DNA from: Microvirga sp. ACRRW
Lineage (GTDB): Bacteria > Pseudomonadota > Alphaproteobacteria > Rhizobiales > Beijerinckiaceae
Assembly (NCBI RefSeq): GCF_022346925.1
Contig: NZ_JAKRNJ010000001.1
Span: forward strand, 372,001-436,000
Length of the DNA: 64,000 nucleotides
Direction of reading: 5' to 3'
Shown here: piece by piece, positions 16,984 through 26,661 of the stretch
Position numbering within the stretch: position 1 is the stretch's first letter
Layout of the letters: each line of letters begins with the position of its first letter
The notes under the pieces: generated by a model
What the model was told of the DNA's origin: nothing
What the model saw: the letters and a program-made list of their open reading frames with translations, nothing else
Database searches by the model: none
Translations under genes and position numbers: made by a program

Positions 16984-17896
16984 GGCGATCCATTGCCGCG
17001 TCGTATCCCTGCTCCGGCGACACCCATTCCCAATCCCGCAATTGGTGGCGGAACCAGGTGAACTGGCGCTTAGCATAGCGGCGCGTATCGCCTTGGCCTT
17101 TGACAATCGCCTCATCGAGCGAAATCTCGCCGCGCATATGGCTGAGCAGTCCGGGAACGCCGTGAGCGCGCATGGCGGGCAGCATGGGGTCGAGGTTGCG
17201 CTCGCCCAGCGCCCTCACCTCCTCCAGCGCGCCCTGCTCCATCATGGCGAGGAAGCGGCTGTCGATGCGACGGCGCAGCTCGTCCCGCTCGGGCGCGAGA
17301 AACAGCTTGATGACGGGAACGTCGTTCAACGGCCCCGGCTGACGGGCACCGTGGAAGGAGATGAGGGGCTGGCCGGTGGCCGCGAAGATTTCGAGCGCGC
17401 GCTGCACCCGCAGGCGGTCGGAGGGGCGCAAGGTCCGCGCCGTTTCGGGATCGCGCTCAGTCAGCAGACGGTGAAGCTCGGGCGTTTCCAGCCCTTCGCT
17501 CTCCCGGCGCACCTCCTCGCGGATAGCATCGGGCACGGATGGCATGTCCGAGAGGCCCTCCGTGAGCGCCTTGAAATAGAGGCCAGTTCCGCCCACGAAG
17601 ATCGGCACCTGGCCGCGGCCTTGAACCTCCCGCAGCTCTTGCACCGCGTCAGTCAGGTAGCGGCCCACGGAGAAGTTCACGGCGGCATCCACATGACCAT
17701 AGAGGCGGTGGGGAGCCTCACCCTCCTCGTCGGGCGTCGGGCGCGCGGTGATGACCCGCAGGTCGCGATAGACCTGCATGGAATCGGCATTGATCACGAC
17801 GCCGTCGAGGGCTTGCGCCAATTTGATGCCCAAAGCGGACTTGCCTGAAGCGGTCGGTCCTGCAATGAGAACCGCGCCGACCTTTCCGTCACTCAC
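16970..17896 (-). CDS. miaA: tRNA dimethylallyltransferase
   Basis: 308 residues. It transfers a dimethylallyl group to N6 of A37 in tRNAs that read U-starting codons. P-loop [15 protein letters not shown] at residues 13-27, the catalytic/DMAPP motif [25 protein letters not shown], and the C-terminal [13 protein letters not shown] conserved in all MiaA. Divergent from serB with a 14 bp gap between start codons. Confidence 0.96.
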   Translation of the reverse strand: MSDGKVGAVLIAGPTASGKSALGIKLAQALDGVVINADSMQVYRDLRVITARPTPDEEGEAPHRLYGHVDAAVNFSVGRYLTDAVQELREVQGRGQVPIFVGGTGLYFKALTEGLSDMPSVPDAIREEVRRESEGLETPELHRLLTERDPETARTLRPSDRLRVQRALEIFAATGQPLISFHGARQPGPLNDVPVIKLFLAPERDELRRRIDSRFLAMMEQGALEEVRALGERNLDPMLPAMRAHGVPGLLSHMRGEISLDEAIVKGQGDTRRYAKRQFTWFRHQLRDWEWVSPEQGYDAAMDRLNGP

Positions 17897-17910
17897 AGCC
17901 CGGTCTCCCC

Positions 17911-18819
17911 ATGGCGTCCTCTCAAAACTCCCTCGTCGCGACCCTGGTCGCCAACCCGTCCCAGCCCGTCGTCACGGACGATCTCGTGGCCAAGGCGGCG
18001 GATGTTTTGGGACATGAGACGCAACGCACCATTCTGGCAAGGGGAATCGCAGCGGACCTGGTCCTGACCTCCCCTGCTGACGCCAAGGCAGTCGAGATCA
18101 CTCTGCGGTCGGCCCTGGAGGGCCAGCCTGTCGACATCGTGGTGCAGCCTCTCGCCACCCGGCGCAAGCGCCTGTTCCTGGCGGATATGGATTCCACCAT
18201 GATCGCCCAGGAATGCATCGACGAGCTGGCCGATTACGTGGGACTGAAAGCCGAGGTGTCGGAGATCACCGAGCGCGCCATGCGGGGCGAAATCGCCTTC
18301 GAGCCGGCTTTGCGCGAGCGCGTGGCGCTCTTGAAGAACTTGCCGGTGAATGTGGTCGACGAGATCATCGAAAAGCGCATTACCCTCACACCGGGCGGCA
18401 GCGCGCTGGTTCAAACCATCCGCAAGAACGGCGGCTATGCCTGCCTCGTCTCCGGCGGCTTCACGCTCTTCACCGGCCCCATCGGCGCGAAGATCGGTTT
18501 CGACGAGCATCGCTCGAACCATCTCATTCTCGACGGCGAGAAGCTTGCAGGCCTCGTCGAGGAGCCGATCCTCGGACGCGAGGCGAAGCTCGCGACGCTG
18601 ATCGAACTACGTGAGCGTTTCAACCTCGCCCACCACGACACCATGGCCGTGGGCGACGGCGCGAACGATCTCGCCATGCTCGGAGAAGCAGGCCTTGGCG
18701 TCGCCTTCCGTGCGAAACCGGCGGTCGCCGCAGCAGCACACGCACGCATCGATCACGCCGACCTGACGGCGCTTCTCTATGCGCAAGGGTACCGCGAAGA
18801 GGAAATCGCTGCGGCGTAA
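17911..18819 (+). CDS. serB: Phosphoserine phosphatase
   Basis: 302 residues. The last step of serine synthesis. The C-terminal HAD domain has motif [10 protein letters not shown] with nucleophile D92 and general acid D94, motif II/III region [20 protein letters not shown], and motif [21 protein letters not shown]. The N-terminal 80 residues form the extra domain usual in alphaproteobacterial SerB. It is transcribed away from miaA. Confidence 0.95.
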   Translation: MASSQNSLVATLVANPSQPVVTDDLVAKAADVLGHETQRTILARGIAADLVLTSPADAKAVEITLRSALEGQPVDIVVQPLATRRKRLFLADMDSTMIAQECIDELADYVGLKAEVSEITERAMRGEIAFEPALRERVALLKNLPVNVVDEIIEKRITLTPGGSALVQTIRKNGGYACLVSGGFTLFTGPIGAKIGFDEHRSNHLILDGEKLAGLVEEPILGREAKLATLIELRERFNLAHHDTMAVGDGANDLAMLGEAGLGVAFRAKPAVAAAAHARIDHADLTALLYAQGYREEEIAAA

Positions 18820-18840
18820 GTGACGCCGCAGCAAACCGCA

Positions 18841-19662
18841 TCAGTCGCGGATGAAGCTCAGAAGGTCGTTGTTGAAACGCTCGACCTCAAGCTGCGCCAA
18901 TCCGTGCGCGCCGCCGGAATAGACCTTCAGCTTCGCATTGGGCACGATCTTGGATGAAAGCATCGCCGATGCGGCGATAGGCACGATCTGGTCGTCGTCC
19001 CCATGCAGGATCAGCGTCGGCACGTCGATCCGTTTCAGGTCTTCCGTGAGATCGGTCTCGGAAAATTGCTTGATGCAATCATAGGCCGATTTGATGCCGG
19101 CCTGCATGCCCTGCAACCAGAAGGCCAGGCGGATACCTTCGTGGATTGTCGCTCCCGCGCGATTGAAACCGTAAAACGGAATGCTGAGATCGTAGAAATA
19201 TTGAGGGCGGTTGAGAGCGGTGTTCAGGCGAATGTCGTCGAAAACCTGAAGCGGCGTGCCCTGCGGGTTGATGTCCGTCTTCAGCATCAGCGGCGGAATG
19301 GCGCCTAACAGCACCACCTTGGCGATACGCCGCGTTCCATGGCGACCGAGATAGCGCGTGACTTCGCCTCCGCCTGTCGAGTGCCCAACGATGACGGCGT
19401 TCTCCAGGTTCAGATGATCGATCAAAGCGGCGAGATCGTCCGCATAGGTGTTCATGTCGTTGCCGGACCAGGTCTGGGTCGAGCGCCCGTGCCCACGCCG
19501 GTCATGGGCGATCACGCGAAAGCCGCGCTCTCCGAAGAAAAGCATCTGCGCATCCCACGCATCCGCGCTCAACGGCCATCCGTGAGAGAAAACGATGGGC
19601 TGACCCGAGCCCCAATCCTTGTAAAAGATCTCTGTGCCGTCGCTTGTCGTGATCGTGCTCAT
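18841..19662 (-). CDS. Alpha/beta hydrolase (non-heme chloroperoxidase/arylesterase type)
   Basis: 273 residues from the conserved start [20 protein letters not shown]. The fold is shown by [15 protein letters not shown] (oxyanion region), nucleophile elbow VGHSTGGGE (Ser), acid in [11 protein letters not shown] and His in SGGAHGL. This is the group of cofactor-free 'chloroperoxidases', which are really esterases with side perhydrolase activity. Natural substrate unknown. The open frame extends 12 codons upstream to 19698. Confidence 0.88.
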   Translation of the reverse strand: MSTITTSDGTEIFYKDWGSGQPIVFSHGWPLSADAWDAQMLFFGERGFRVIAHDRRGHGRSTQTWSGNDMNTYADDLAALIDHLNLENAVIVGHSTGGGEVTRYLGRHGTRRIAKVVLLGAIPPLMLKTDINPQGTPLQVFDDIRLNTALNRPQYFYDLSIPFYGFNRAGATIHEGIRLAFWLQGMQAGIKSAYDCIKQFSETDLTEDLKRIDVPTLILHGDDDQIVPIAASAMLSSKIVPNAKLKVYSGGAHGLAQLEVERFNNDLLSFIRD

Positions 19663-19793
19663 GGTTCTGTTCCTGACGCCCCATTGTTCGCCGGGCACTC
19701 ATTCGCGCGCCTGTGCCGTCACGGTCAGCGGCTGTGCCTCATTGAGATCTCACTGAACTGACTGGAATACAAAAACCGGACGGCGAAGCGCCC

Positions 19794-19833
19794 GCATGCC
19801 GGAGGCACTATCCGTGCAGTCCATCCGGCATGC
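19794..19833. repeat. Inverted repeat between acs and the hydrolase gene
   Basis: GCATGCCGGA (19794-19803) and TCCGGCATGC (19824-19833) are perfect complements with an inner GCAC/GTGC hairpin. There is no U-tract on either side. It may be a palindromic repeat element or a transcript-end stabiliser for acs. Confidence 0.5.
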
Positions 19834-19868
19834 AACCTATCCTGATGAGCTAGGCCTTTCATGAGCGA

Positions 19869-21812
19869 TTAGGGCTGCGGGCTTTGGATCCGCCTGATGA
19901 TGTCCGCAACCACTGTGGGATCGGCCACTGTCGACGTATCGCCATGGTTCTCGAAATCGCCTGCGGCGATGCGCGTGAGAATGCGACGGAGAATCTTTCC
20001 CGAGCGGTTCTTGGGCAATTGCGGCGCCCACTCGACGCGGTCCGGCGTGGCGATGGGGCCGATGCGTGTGCGCACGATCTGAACGAGATCGCGTTGCAGG
20101 TCGTTACTCTCCGCAACACCCTCTTTCAGGGTCACGAACGCAAAGATGCCCTGCCCTTTGATCTCATGCGGGAAGCCTACGACGGCAGCCTCAGCCACGG
20201 ACGGATGCGAGGCGAGGGCCGCCTCCACCTCCACCGTGCCGAGACGATGACCGGACACGTTGATCACATCGTCCAGGCGGCCCGTGATCCAGTAATAGCC
20301 ATCCGCATCGCGGCGTGCGCCGTCGCCCGTGAAATAATAGCCGGGATAGGCGCTGAAATAGGTTTTCAGGAATCGCTCGCGATCACCGAGGATCGTGCGC
20401 GCCTGCCCCGGCCATGAATCCGCAAAGCACAGGCTGCCGCTTCCCTCGCCTTCGACAGGCGTGCCATCACTGCCGAGCAGGGCAGGCCGCACGCCGAAGA
20501 ACGGCCTTGCCGCCGAGCCCGGCTTTAGCGCCATCGCACCGGGCAGCGGACACAAGAGCACAGCGCCGGTTTCGGTCTGCCAATAGGTATCGACGATGGG
20601 GCATCGCCCGCCGCCGATGACCGCGTGATACCAGAGCCAGGCTTCCGGATTGATCGGCTCGCCCACGGAGCCCAGCACCTTGAGCGACGAGAGATCGTGT
20701 TTGCGCACCGGCCCCTCGCCTTCGCGCATCAGCGAGCGGATGGCCGTGGGCGCGGTGTAGAAGATGCTGACCTTGTACTTCTCGATAACCTGCCACCAGC
20801 GCGATGCGTCGGGCCATGTGGGCACGCCTTCGAACAGAACGATGGTCGCGCCGTTCGCGAGTGGCCCGTAGATCAGGTAGGTATGTGCCGTCACCCAGCC
20901 CACATCCGCCGTGCAGAAATGAATGTCGCCGGGGTGATAATCGAACATTGCCTTGAAGCTTGCAGCCGCATGGGCGAGATAGCCGCCCGTCGTGTGCAGC
21001 ATGCCCTTCGGCTTGCCCGTGGAGCCCGACGTGTAGAGCACGAAGAGAGGATCTTCCGCGCTCACATCCACCGGCTCGCAGACATCCGCTACTTCAGCGA
21101 GCGCCTCATCGTACCAGCGGTCGCGTCCCGCCGTCATCGGAACGTCGCGTCCCGTGCGGCGAACCACAAGCACATGCTCGACGAAGGGTAAATTTTCGAG
21201 CGCTGCATCCGCATTCTTCTTCAGCGGAACATATTTGCCGCTGCGCTTACCTTCATCGGCAGTGATCAGAACCCGCGAGCGGCAATCCTCGATGCGGCCG
21301 GCAAGCGCCTCCGACGAGAAGCCGCTGAACACCACGGAGTGCACGGCGCCGATGCGCGCGCAGGCCAGCATCGCCGCAATCGACTGATGAATGACGGGCA
21401 GATAGATGCTGACGAAATCGCCCTTCTTCACGCCGAGCTTTTTCAGCACATTCGCGAGGCGCGACACTTCCTTGTGCAGCTCACCCCACGTTATCCGCTT
21501 CGCCTCGCCAGGCGTATCGCCTTCCCACAGGATCGCGGCCTCATTCCCGCGCGCGGCGGCGTGACGGTCCAGGCAGTTATAGGACGCGTTCAATCGGCCA
21601 TCGGCGAACCATTCGATGCCGACATCGCCGGGCGAGTAGCGCGTGTTCTTCACGACCGTGAAAGGCTTCGCCCAGTCGAGAATCTGCGCCTGCCCGCGCC
21701 AGAAACTGTCAGGATCGTCGATGGATTGCCGGTAGAGCGCTTCGTAGATATCAGCGTTCACATGCGCTGAGGCTATGAGGCTGGCCGGGACGGGAAAAAC
21801 ATTCTGGGTCAT
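19869..21812 (-). CDS. acs: Acetyl-coenzyme A synthetase
   Basis: 647 residues, the normal AcsA length. It activates acetate to acetyl-CoA through acetyl-AMP. ANL-superfamily motifs: A3 LYTSGSTGKPKGMLHTTGGY, the acetate pocket region VGWVTAHTYLIYGPL, A5 DTYWQTETGA, A8 ITGRLDDVINVSGHRLGT, and A10 LPKNRSGKILRR, whose Lys is the usual acetylation site. The gene stands alone between two inverted-repeat regions. Confidence 0.95.
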   Translation of the reverse strand: MTQNVFPVPASLIASAHVNADIYEALYRQSIDDPDSFWRGQAQILDWAKPFTVVKNTRYSPGDVGIEWFADGRLNASYNCLDRHAAARGNEAAILWEGDTPGEAKRITWGELHKEVSRLANVLKKLGVKKGDFVSIYLPVIHQSIAAMLACARIGAVHSVVFSGFSSEALAGRIEDCRSRVLITADEGKRSGKYVPLKKNADAALENLPFVEHVLVVRRTGRDVPMTAGRDRWYDEALAEVADVCEPVDVSAEDPLFVLYTSGSTGKPKGMLHTTGGYLAHAAASFKAMFDYHPGDIHFCTADVGWVTAHTYLIYGPLANGATIVLFEGVPTWPDASRWWQVIEKYKVSIFYTAPTAIRSLMREGEGPVRKHDLSSLKVLGSVGEPINPEAWLWYHAVIGGGRCPIVDTYWQTETGAVLLCPLPGAMALKPGSAARPFFGVRPALLGSDGTPVEGEGSGSLCFADSWPGQARTILGDRERFLKTYFSAYPGYYFTGDGARRDADGYYWITGRLDDVINVSGHRLGTVEVEAALASHPSVAEAAVVGFPHEIKGQGIFAFVTLKEGVAESNDLQRDLVQIVRTRIGPIATPDRVEWAPQLPKNRSGKILRRILTRIAAGDFENHGDTSTVADPTVVADIIRRIQSPQP

Positions 21813-21909
21813 TGGAATTCATCATCGAATTCACGAGCCGTGCTTCAGAGCCCGTGGCATGGAGGCAAGGCCCCAGATGCCGCGATGAAGGACGCTATGT
21901 CAACCGAAA

Positions 21910-21930
21910 CGTTCTTTATTTAGAACGAAA
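21910..21930. promoter_or_regulatory. Palindrome upstream of acs
   Basis: CGTTCT(TTATTTA)GAACG lies about 100 bp upstream of the acs ATG, and GAAACG repeats on both sides (21905-21910 and 21927-21932). It could be an operator for acs or part of its promoter. No regulator can be assigned. Confidence 0.35.
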
Positions 21931-21937
21931 CGTCAAT

Positions 21938-21965
21938 AAAAAAGGCGGCCGAAGCCGCCTTTTCA
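21938..21965. terminator. Bidirectional intrinsic terminator after degP
   Basis: AGGCGGC-CGAA/TTCG-GCCGCCT at 21943-21960 has TTTTTT on the minus side (end of degP) and TTTT on the plus side. Confidence 0.85.
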
Positions 21966-21981
21966 TAACCTTCAGAGGCAC

Positions 21982-23499
21982 TTACTCGATGGACAGGGCC
22001 ACGAAACGGACCTCGCCCTGAGCATTGGAGACCAGAAGCAGCGCGGACTTGCGCCCCTGGGTCTTCAGATCGTCGATCTTCTTGGTCACATCGGCCGGAT
22101 TGGTCACCGGCTCCTGATTGACCTCGACGATCACCTCACCGGCCTGGATGCGCTTGTCCGAGGCATTGGAGTTGGGATCGACGCGGGTGATGACCACGCC
22201 CTTCAGGTCGTCCTTCAGGCTGTAGCGGCGGCGCAGATCGTCCGTCATGCCGGACATGCTGAGCCCAAGCGCCTGACGCGTGACCGTGGGAGCGTCCGCG
22301 GGCGGCTGCTGCAGGTTGGCCTGCTTTTCGCCGTCCTCGAGGCGGCCCAGGGTCACCTTCTTGTTCATCTCCTGGCCCTTGCGGACGATGGATACATCGA
22401 CTTCCTTGCCCACCGGGGTCGAGGCGACGATGCGCGGCAGATCGCGGGAATCCTTCACGTCCTTGCCGTCGAACTTGACGATCACGTCGCCGACTTCGAG
22501 ACCCGACGGCTTGGCGGGGCCCTTGTCGTCAATGCCTGCAATCAGGGCGCCGCGCGCGGTGCCGAGGCTGAGCGCCTCGGCGGTGGCGTCATCCACGTTC
22601 TGGATGCGCACGCCGAGCCAGCCGCGGCGGGTTTCGCCGAACTCGCGAAGCTGCTCGATGATCGGCACGGCCGTGGAAGCAGGAACGGCGAAGCCGATGC
22701 CCACCGAGCCGCCCGTGGGCGAAAGAATGGCCGTGTTGATGCCGATGACCTCGCCGTTCATGTTGAACAGCGGACCACCGGAATTACCCTTGTTGATAGC
22801 CGCATCCGTCTGGATGTAGTTGTCGTAAGGACCGGACTCGATGTTGCGGCCACGGGCCGACACGATGCCCGCCGTCACCGAGCCGCCGAGGCCGAACGGG
22901 TTGCCGATGGCCATGACCCAATCGCCAGGACGGAGGGCGTCCGAGTCACCGAACTTCACGGCCTTGAGGGGCTTGTCGGACTTCACGCGCAGGACCGCGA
23001 GATCGACCTTGGAATCCTTGCCCACGATCTCGGCCTTCAGGCGCGTGCCGTCGGAGAAGATCACGCTGATGTCGTTGGCCTCGCCGATCACGTGATTGTT
23101 GGTGACCACGATGCCCGACGGATCGATCACGAAGCCGGAGCCCAGCGAGTTGGAGCTGCGGGGACGCGAGGGTGCGTTCTCGCCACCGCCGCCGCCGCCT
23201 TGGCCGCGACGGTTGAAGAACTCCTCGAAGAGATCCTCGAACGGGGTGCCGGGCGGAAGCTGAGGCAGGGTGCGGTTGCGGGCTTCGACCGTGGTCGAGG
23301 CCGAGATGTTGACCACGGCGCCGGTCACGGAATCCGCCAGATCGGCGAAGGATTCCGGGGCCGCGCGGGCCAGGGCGGGAAGCGGCATGGCGGCTGCGAC
23401 AAACGTCACGACCGCGAAGAAGGAAGCTGCCAGCCGGCGCATGGGGCGCTGGGGCAGCGGCGTTACGGAGAGCGCCAGCGCATTCGTGGCTTGAGTCAT
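21982..23499 (-). CDS. degP: Do family periplasmic serine endoprotease
   Basis: 505 residues. N-terminal signal segment (RRLAASFFAVVTFVAAAMPLPALARA, about 21-46). Trypsin-like domain with H136 (VVTNNHVIGE), D166 (KVDLAVLRV) and S240 (INKGNSGGPLFN), preceded by a Gly-rich loop (RRGQGGGGGGEN). Two PDZ domains follow, starting near residues 285 and 400. It degrades or refolds misfolded periplasmic and outer-membrane proteins. It is downstream of hflK-hflC-DUF2065, but a palindromic element and a 145 bp gap intervene, so it may have its own promoter. Confidence 0.95.
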   Translation of the reverse strand: MTQATNALALSVTPLPQRPMRRLAASFFAVVTFVAAAMPLPALARAAPESFADLADSVTGAVVNISASTTVEARNRTLPQLPPGTPFEDLFEEFFNRRGQGGGGGGENAPSRPRSSNSLGSGFVIDPSGIVVTNNHVIGEANDISVIFSDGTRLKAEIVGKDSKVDLAVLRVKSDKPLKAVKFGDSDALRPGDWVMAIGNPFGLGGSVTAGIVSARGRNIESGPYDNYIQTDAAINKGNSGGPLFNMNGEVIGINTAILSPTGGSVGIGFAVPASTAVPIIEQLREFGETRRGWLGVRIQNVDDATAEALSLGTARGALIAGIDDKGPAKPSGLEVGDVIVKFDGKDVKDSRDLPRIVASTPVGKEVDVSIVRKGQEMNKKVTLGRLEDGEKQANLQQPPADAPTVTRQALGLSMSGMTDDLRRRYSLKDDLKGVVITRVDPNSNASDKRIQAGEVIVEVNQEPVTNPADVTKKIDDLKTQGRKSALLLVSNAQGEVRFVALSIE

Positions 23500-23591
23500 C
23501 GAGAACCCTCTCTTGGAGAATGAGATATAGATTGTCGTTCTTGCGCGCCATTCAAGCGGCGAATGCGGCGGAAGCTGGGCCGTGGCCGAGC

Positions 23592-23637
23592 CTCGGACCC
23601 AAAAGTGGCTCCCACTTTTGGGACTGATCCGATGCTC
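23592..23637. repeat. REP-like palindromic element
   Basis: CCCAAAAGTGG (23598-23608) and CCACTTTTGGG (23612-23622), flanked by CGGA and GATCCGATGC. Palindromes with this ACCCAAAAGTGG core are scattered through many Rhizobiales genomes (from memory). It separates the DUF2065 gene from degP and could also terminate transcription. Confidence 0.6.
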
Positions 23638-23645
23638 ATTCTTTT

Positions 23646-23837
23646 TCAGCCAAACCAGCGCACCAGCCAGATGATGCCGAGGCCCACGAAGGCCGAGATG
23701 ATGCCGACGAGGCGCATCTGGTCGCTCGGACTGTGCGCGGCCTCGTACATGGCGCGGCGCATTCCGTCAGGGAAAGCCGCAAACAAGATGCCCTCGACCG
23801 CTAGAGCGAGGCCGAGGGCTGCAATCAAGTCCAACAT
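23646..23837 (-). CDS. DUF2065 (YjeT-like) small membrane protein
   Basis: 63 residues with two hydrophobic segments (LIAALGLALAVEGILFAAF and LVGIISAFVGLGIIWLVRW) separated by DGMRRAMYEAAHSPSDQM, the DUF2065 pattern. It lies 6 nt downstream of hflC. The same gene follows hflKC in E. coli (yjeT) and in many Rhizobiales, hinting at a role with the HflKC complex. Function not established. Confidence 0.85.
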   Translation of the reverse strand: MLDLIAALGLALAVEGILFAAFPDGMRRAMYEAAHSPSDQMRLVGIISAFVGLGIIWLVRWFG

Positions 23838-23843
23838 CAGATC

Positions 23844-24770
23844 TTACTGTGCAGGAGCCGGCCGGGGAGCCGGGGTTGTTGTGGAGGCTCCTCCATTGGG
23901 CCGGGAAGTGGACCCGTTGAAGTAGCGGAAGAACTCCGAGTCGGGGCTCAGAACGAGGCGGGTGCCGCTTCCCTTCAGGCCAGCTTCATAGGCCTGCATG
24001 GAGCGGTAGAACGCGAAGAACTCAGGATCCCGGCCGAAGGCCTCGGCGAGGATGCGGTTGCGGTCGGCATCGCCCTGACCGCGCAGCTCTTCCGCCTTCT
24101 GGTTCGCTTCGGCGCGAATGATCGTCGCCTCACGTTCGGCGCGGGCGCGGATGGTCTGCGCCTGCTGGTTGCCGTTTGCGCGAAGATCCGCCGCCTCGCG
24201 CTCACGCTCCGTGCGCATGCGCTGATAGACCGCCTGGCTGTTGGCGTTGGGCAGATCGACGCGGGTGAGACGCACGTCGATCATCTCGATGCCGAGGCTT
24301 GCAGCCTGGCGGTTCACATCCGCCTGGATGCGGTCCATCAATTGCGGACGCTCGGTGCGAACGATCGCATCGCGCGAGGCGCTGGCCAGGATATTGCGCA
24401 TGGCCGAGTTGGTGAAGCTCTGCAGTCGCTGGTTGGCGAGCGAGATGGTGCCGACCGCCTGATAGAAGCGCAGAGGATCGATGATGCGATAACGCGTGAA
24501 GGCATCGACCTCCAGGTTCTGCCGGTCGGCGGACAGAAGCGTCTGCACCGGCAGATCGAGATCGAGAACGCGCTTCTCGAAATAGGTCACGTTGTCGATC
24601 AGCGGCATCTTGAACTTCAGCCCCGGCTCGGAGATCGCGGATTGCACCGCGCCGAAGCGCAGAACGAGCGCATATTGGGTCTGCTGAACGATGAAGGTCG
24701 CGCTGTATAGAACGATGGCCACCAGAACCAGGAGGATCAGAAGGCCCGTGCGAAGGACGGAGTTATTCAT
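23844..24770 (-). CDS. hflC: HflC, membrane protease modulator
   Basis: 308 residues. One N-terminal TM helix (TGLLILLVLVAIVLYSATFIV), then an SPFH/band-7 domain (QYALVLRFGAVQSAISEPGLKFKMP...) and a coiled coil rich in Arg/Glu/Ala (MRTEREREAADLRANGNQQAQT). The Pro/Thr-rich tail is longer than in E. coli. HflC forms a cage with HflK around FtsH and limits proteolysis. Its ATG overlaps the hflK stop by 4 bp (ATGA). Confidence 0.95.
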   Translation of the reverse strand: MNNSVLRTGLLILLVLVAIVLYSATFIVQQTQYALVLRFGAVQSAISEPGLKFKMPLIDNVTYFEKRVLDLDLPVQTLLSADRQNLEVDAFTRYRIIDPLRFYQAVGTISLANQRLQSFTNSAMRNILASASRDAIVRTERPQLMDRIQADVNRQAASLGIEMIDVRLTRVDLPNANSQAVYQRMRTEREREAADLRANGNQQAQTIRARAEREATIIRAEANQKAEELRGQGDADRNRILAEAFGRDPEFFAFYRSMQAYEAGLKGSGTRLVLSPDSEFFRYFNGSTSRPNGGASTTTPAPRPAPAQ

Positions 24771-25903
24771 CGCGTGGTCCCCTGATTGTTGGTGTTGTTC
24801 TGGGATTGCGGCATCTGGTTGAGCGGCAGGAAAGGCACGACGCCCTGTCCGTTCTGATCCACGATGATCTTGTCCACGCTGCCGAACACACGCTCCATGG
24901 TCTCGAGGAAGATGCGCTCGCGGCTGACATCCGGAGCCTTGCGGTATTCCTCGTAAACCTGGCTGAAGCGGGCGGCCTGACCGGTGGCGTCGGCCACCGA
25001 CTGCTCGCGATAGCCTTCCGCCTGCTGAACGGTGCGCGAAGCCTCGCCTCGCGCCTCGGGTACGATGCGGCTGGCATAGGCCGAAGCCTCGTTCTGCACG
25101 CGCACGGCATCCTGCTGCGCGGCGTTCACGTCGAAGAAGGCCTGCTGAACTTCGGACGGCGGACGGGCTGCCTGCAATTGCACCACGTTGATGAGCACGC
25201 CCGCGCCATAGACATCGAGCGCTTCCTGCATGATCTGGCGCACTTCGCCGGCGATGCTTGCCTGCTCGGTGGTGAGAATGGCCTGGATGTTGCGGCGGCC
25301 GATCACCTCGCGCATGGCGCTCTCAGCCACGGACTTGATGGTGCCGTCGGGGTTCTGCAGGTTGAACACGTAATCCTGCGGACGCGCGGGGTTGATCTGC
25401 CACACTGCATCGAAATCGATGTCGACGATGTTCTCGTCAGCCGTGAGCATGAGGCTTTCCTCGATCACGTCGCGAGGACGGCCCTGCCCCGTCGCCGTGG
25501 AGCGATAGCCCACTTCGACGCGCTGCTGCGCGGTCACGTTGGGCTTGAGCACCCGGCCGATCGGATAGGGATAGTTGTAGCGCAGGCCCTCGCCGCTGGT
25601 GCTGCTGTACTTCCCGAAGATCAAGTTGATGCCGACCTCGTTGGGACGAACCGTGTAGAAGCCGGTGAGCAACCAGATCGCGATGACGCCGAGAATGAGA
25701 ATGATGAGGCCCTTGCTGCCCATGGAGCCGCCGGGGATGAAATCCTTCAGGCGATCCTGGCCACGGCGCAGAATATCCTCCAGGTCGGGCGGATTGCCGT
25801 TGCCCTGCGGGCCGCCGGAGCCGCCCCACGGGCTCTTGCCCCCACCTGATCCGCCGCGCTGCCCCCAGGGGCCGCCGCCGCCGCTTTGGTTACTCCAAGG
25901 CAT
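24767..25903 (-). CDS. hflK: HflK, membrane protease modulator
   Basis: 378 residues. A Gly/Pro/Trp-rich N-terminus (PWSNQSGGGGPWGQRGGSGG) is followed by a TM helix (GLIILILGVIAIWLLTGFYTV) and the SPFH domain (RPNEVGINLIFGKYSSTSGEGLRYNYPYPIG), then a helical region (EVQQAFFDVNAAQQDAV). Partner of HflC in the FtsH-regulating complex of the inner membrane. First gene of the hflK-hflC-DUF2065 unit. Confidence 0.95.
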   Translation of the reverse strand: MPWSNQSGGGGPWGQRGGSGGGKSPWGGSGGPQGNGNPPDLEDILRRGQDRLKDFIPGGSMGSKGLIILILGVIAIWLLTGFYTVRPNEVGINLIFGKYSSTSGEGLRYNYPYPIGRVLKPNVTAQQRVEVGYRSTATGQGRPRDVIEESLMLTADENIVDIDFDAVWQINPARPQDYVFNLQNPDGTIKSVAESAMREVIGRRNIQAILTTEQASIAGEVRQIMQEALDVYGAGVLINVVQLQAARPPSEVQQAFFDVNAAQQDAVRVQNEASAYASRIVPEARGEASRTVQQAEGYREQSVADATGQAARFSQVYEEYRKAPDVSRERIFLETMERVFGSVDKIIVDQNGQGVVPFLPLNQMPQSQNNTNNQGTTR

Positions 25904-26039
25904 AGGACGCCTTTCCTCACTCTGGTTATGTCCGGCTGGAAGCCGATGGGAATTTGGAGACGGTTGTTGGTTTTCCCTTTTCCGCCTGTCAAGCCTGCGA
26001 ATTGGGGATTCGTAAGCCGATAGTCAACCTTGGCACCGG

Positions 26040-26555
26040 TCAGGGGCGCCTCACAAGATCGATAAAGGTAAACGGGTGCTCGTCATCCGGGCCCTTGGGA
26101 TGGGCAATCCGCGCCGTTTCACGAAACCGTGTCCGGTCGACGGGCGGGAAGAAAGCATCCCCTTCCGGAGCGGCAGCGACTTCCGTGAGGTATATTGTCT
26201 GCACATGCGGCAGGGCGATTCTGTAGATCTCCGCGCCTCCGACAACGGCAACCGCGTCGGCCCCCATTGCCTGCGCAAGCTCTTCCCCCTTGGCCACGGC
26301 CTGGTCCCAGCTATGGACCACATGAGTGCCGGGAGCCGAGAAGCCGGCATCGTGCGTAAGCACGATGGTTTCACGGCCCGGCAGAGGCTTGCCGATGGAC
26401 TCGAAGGTCTTGCGACCCATGATCATGGGCTTTGCCATGGTGAGCTCGCGAAAGCGCTTGAGGTCGGTCCTGAGCCGCCAGAGAAGCTGATTGTCGCGCC
26501 CGATCACGCCGTTCTCGGCAACCGCAACCACGAGAATGAGAGGTCTCGTCATCAT
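26040..26555 (-). CDS. folA: Dihydrofolate reductase
   Basis: 171 residues. It regenerates tetrahydrofolate from the dihydrofolate made by ThyA. ILVVAVAENGVIGRDNQLLWRLRTDLKRF is the substrate and Met20-loop region, MIMGRKTFESIGKPLPGRETIVLT the NADPH site, and VVGGAEIYRIALPHVQTIYLTEV the C-terminal signature. Two adjacent ATGs (26555, 26552) are possible starts. Last gene of the thyA-DUF2293-folA cluster, the usual pairing of thyA with folA. Confidence 0.95.
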   Translation of the reverse strand: MMTRPLILVVAVAENGVIGRDNQLLWRLRTDLKRFRELTMAKPMIMGRKTFESIGKPLPGRETIVLTHDAGFSAPGTHVVHSWDQAVAKGEELAQAMGADAVAVVGGAEIYRIALPHVQTIYLTEVAAAPEGDAFFPPVDRTRFRETARIAHPKGPDDEHPFTFIDLVRRP

Positions 26556-26661
26556 GTCTCCGCCAATTTGATGGGTGCCTCTCCGATGGCGCGCCGCGTG
26601 GTCCGTTCATCCATCGGCGCGGCACTGATATGGGAGGCTGTAGAACCGGGATGCTGCACTT

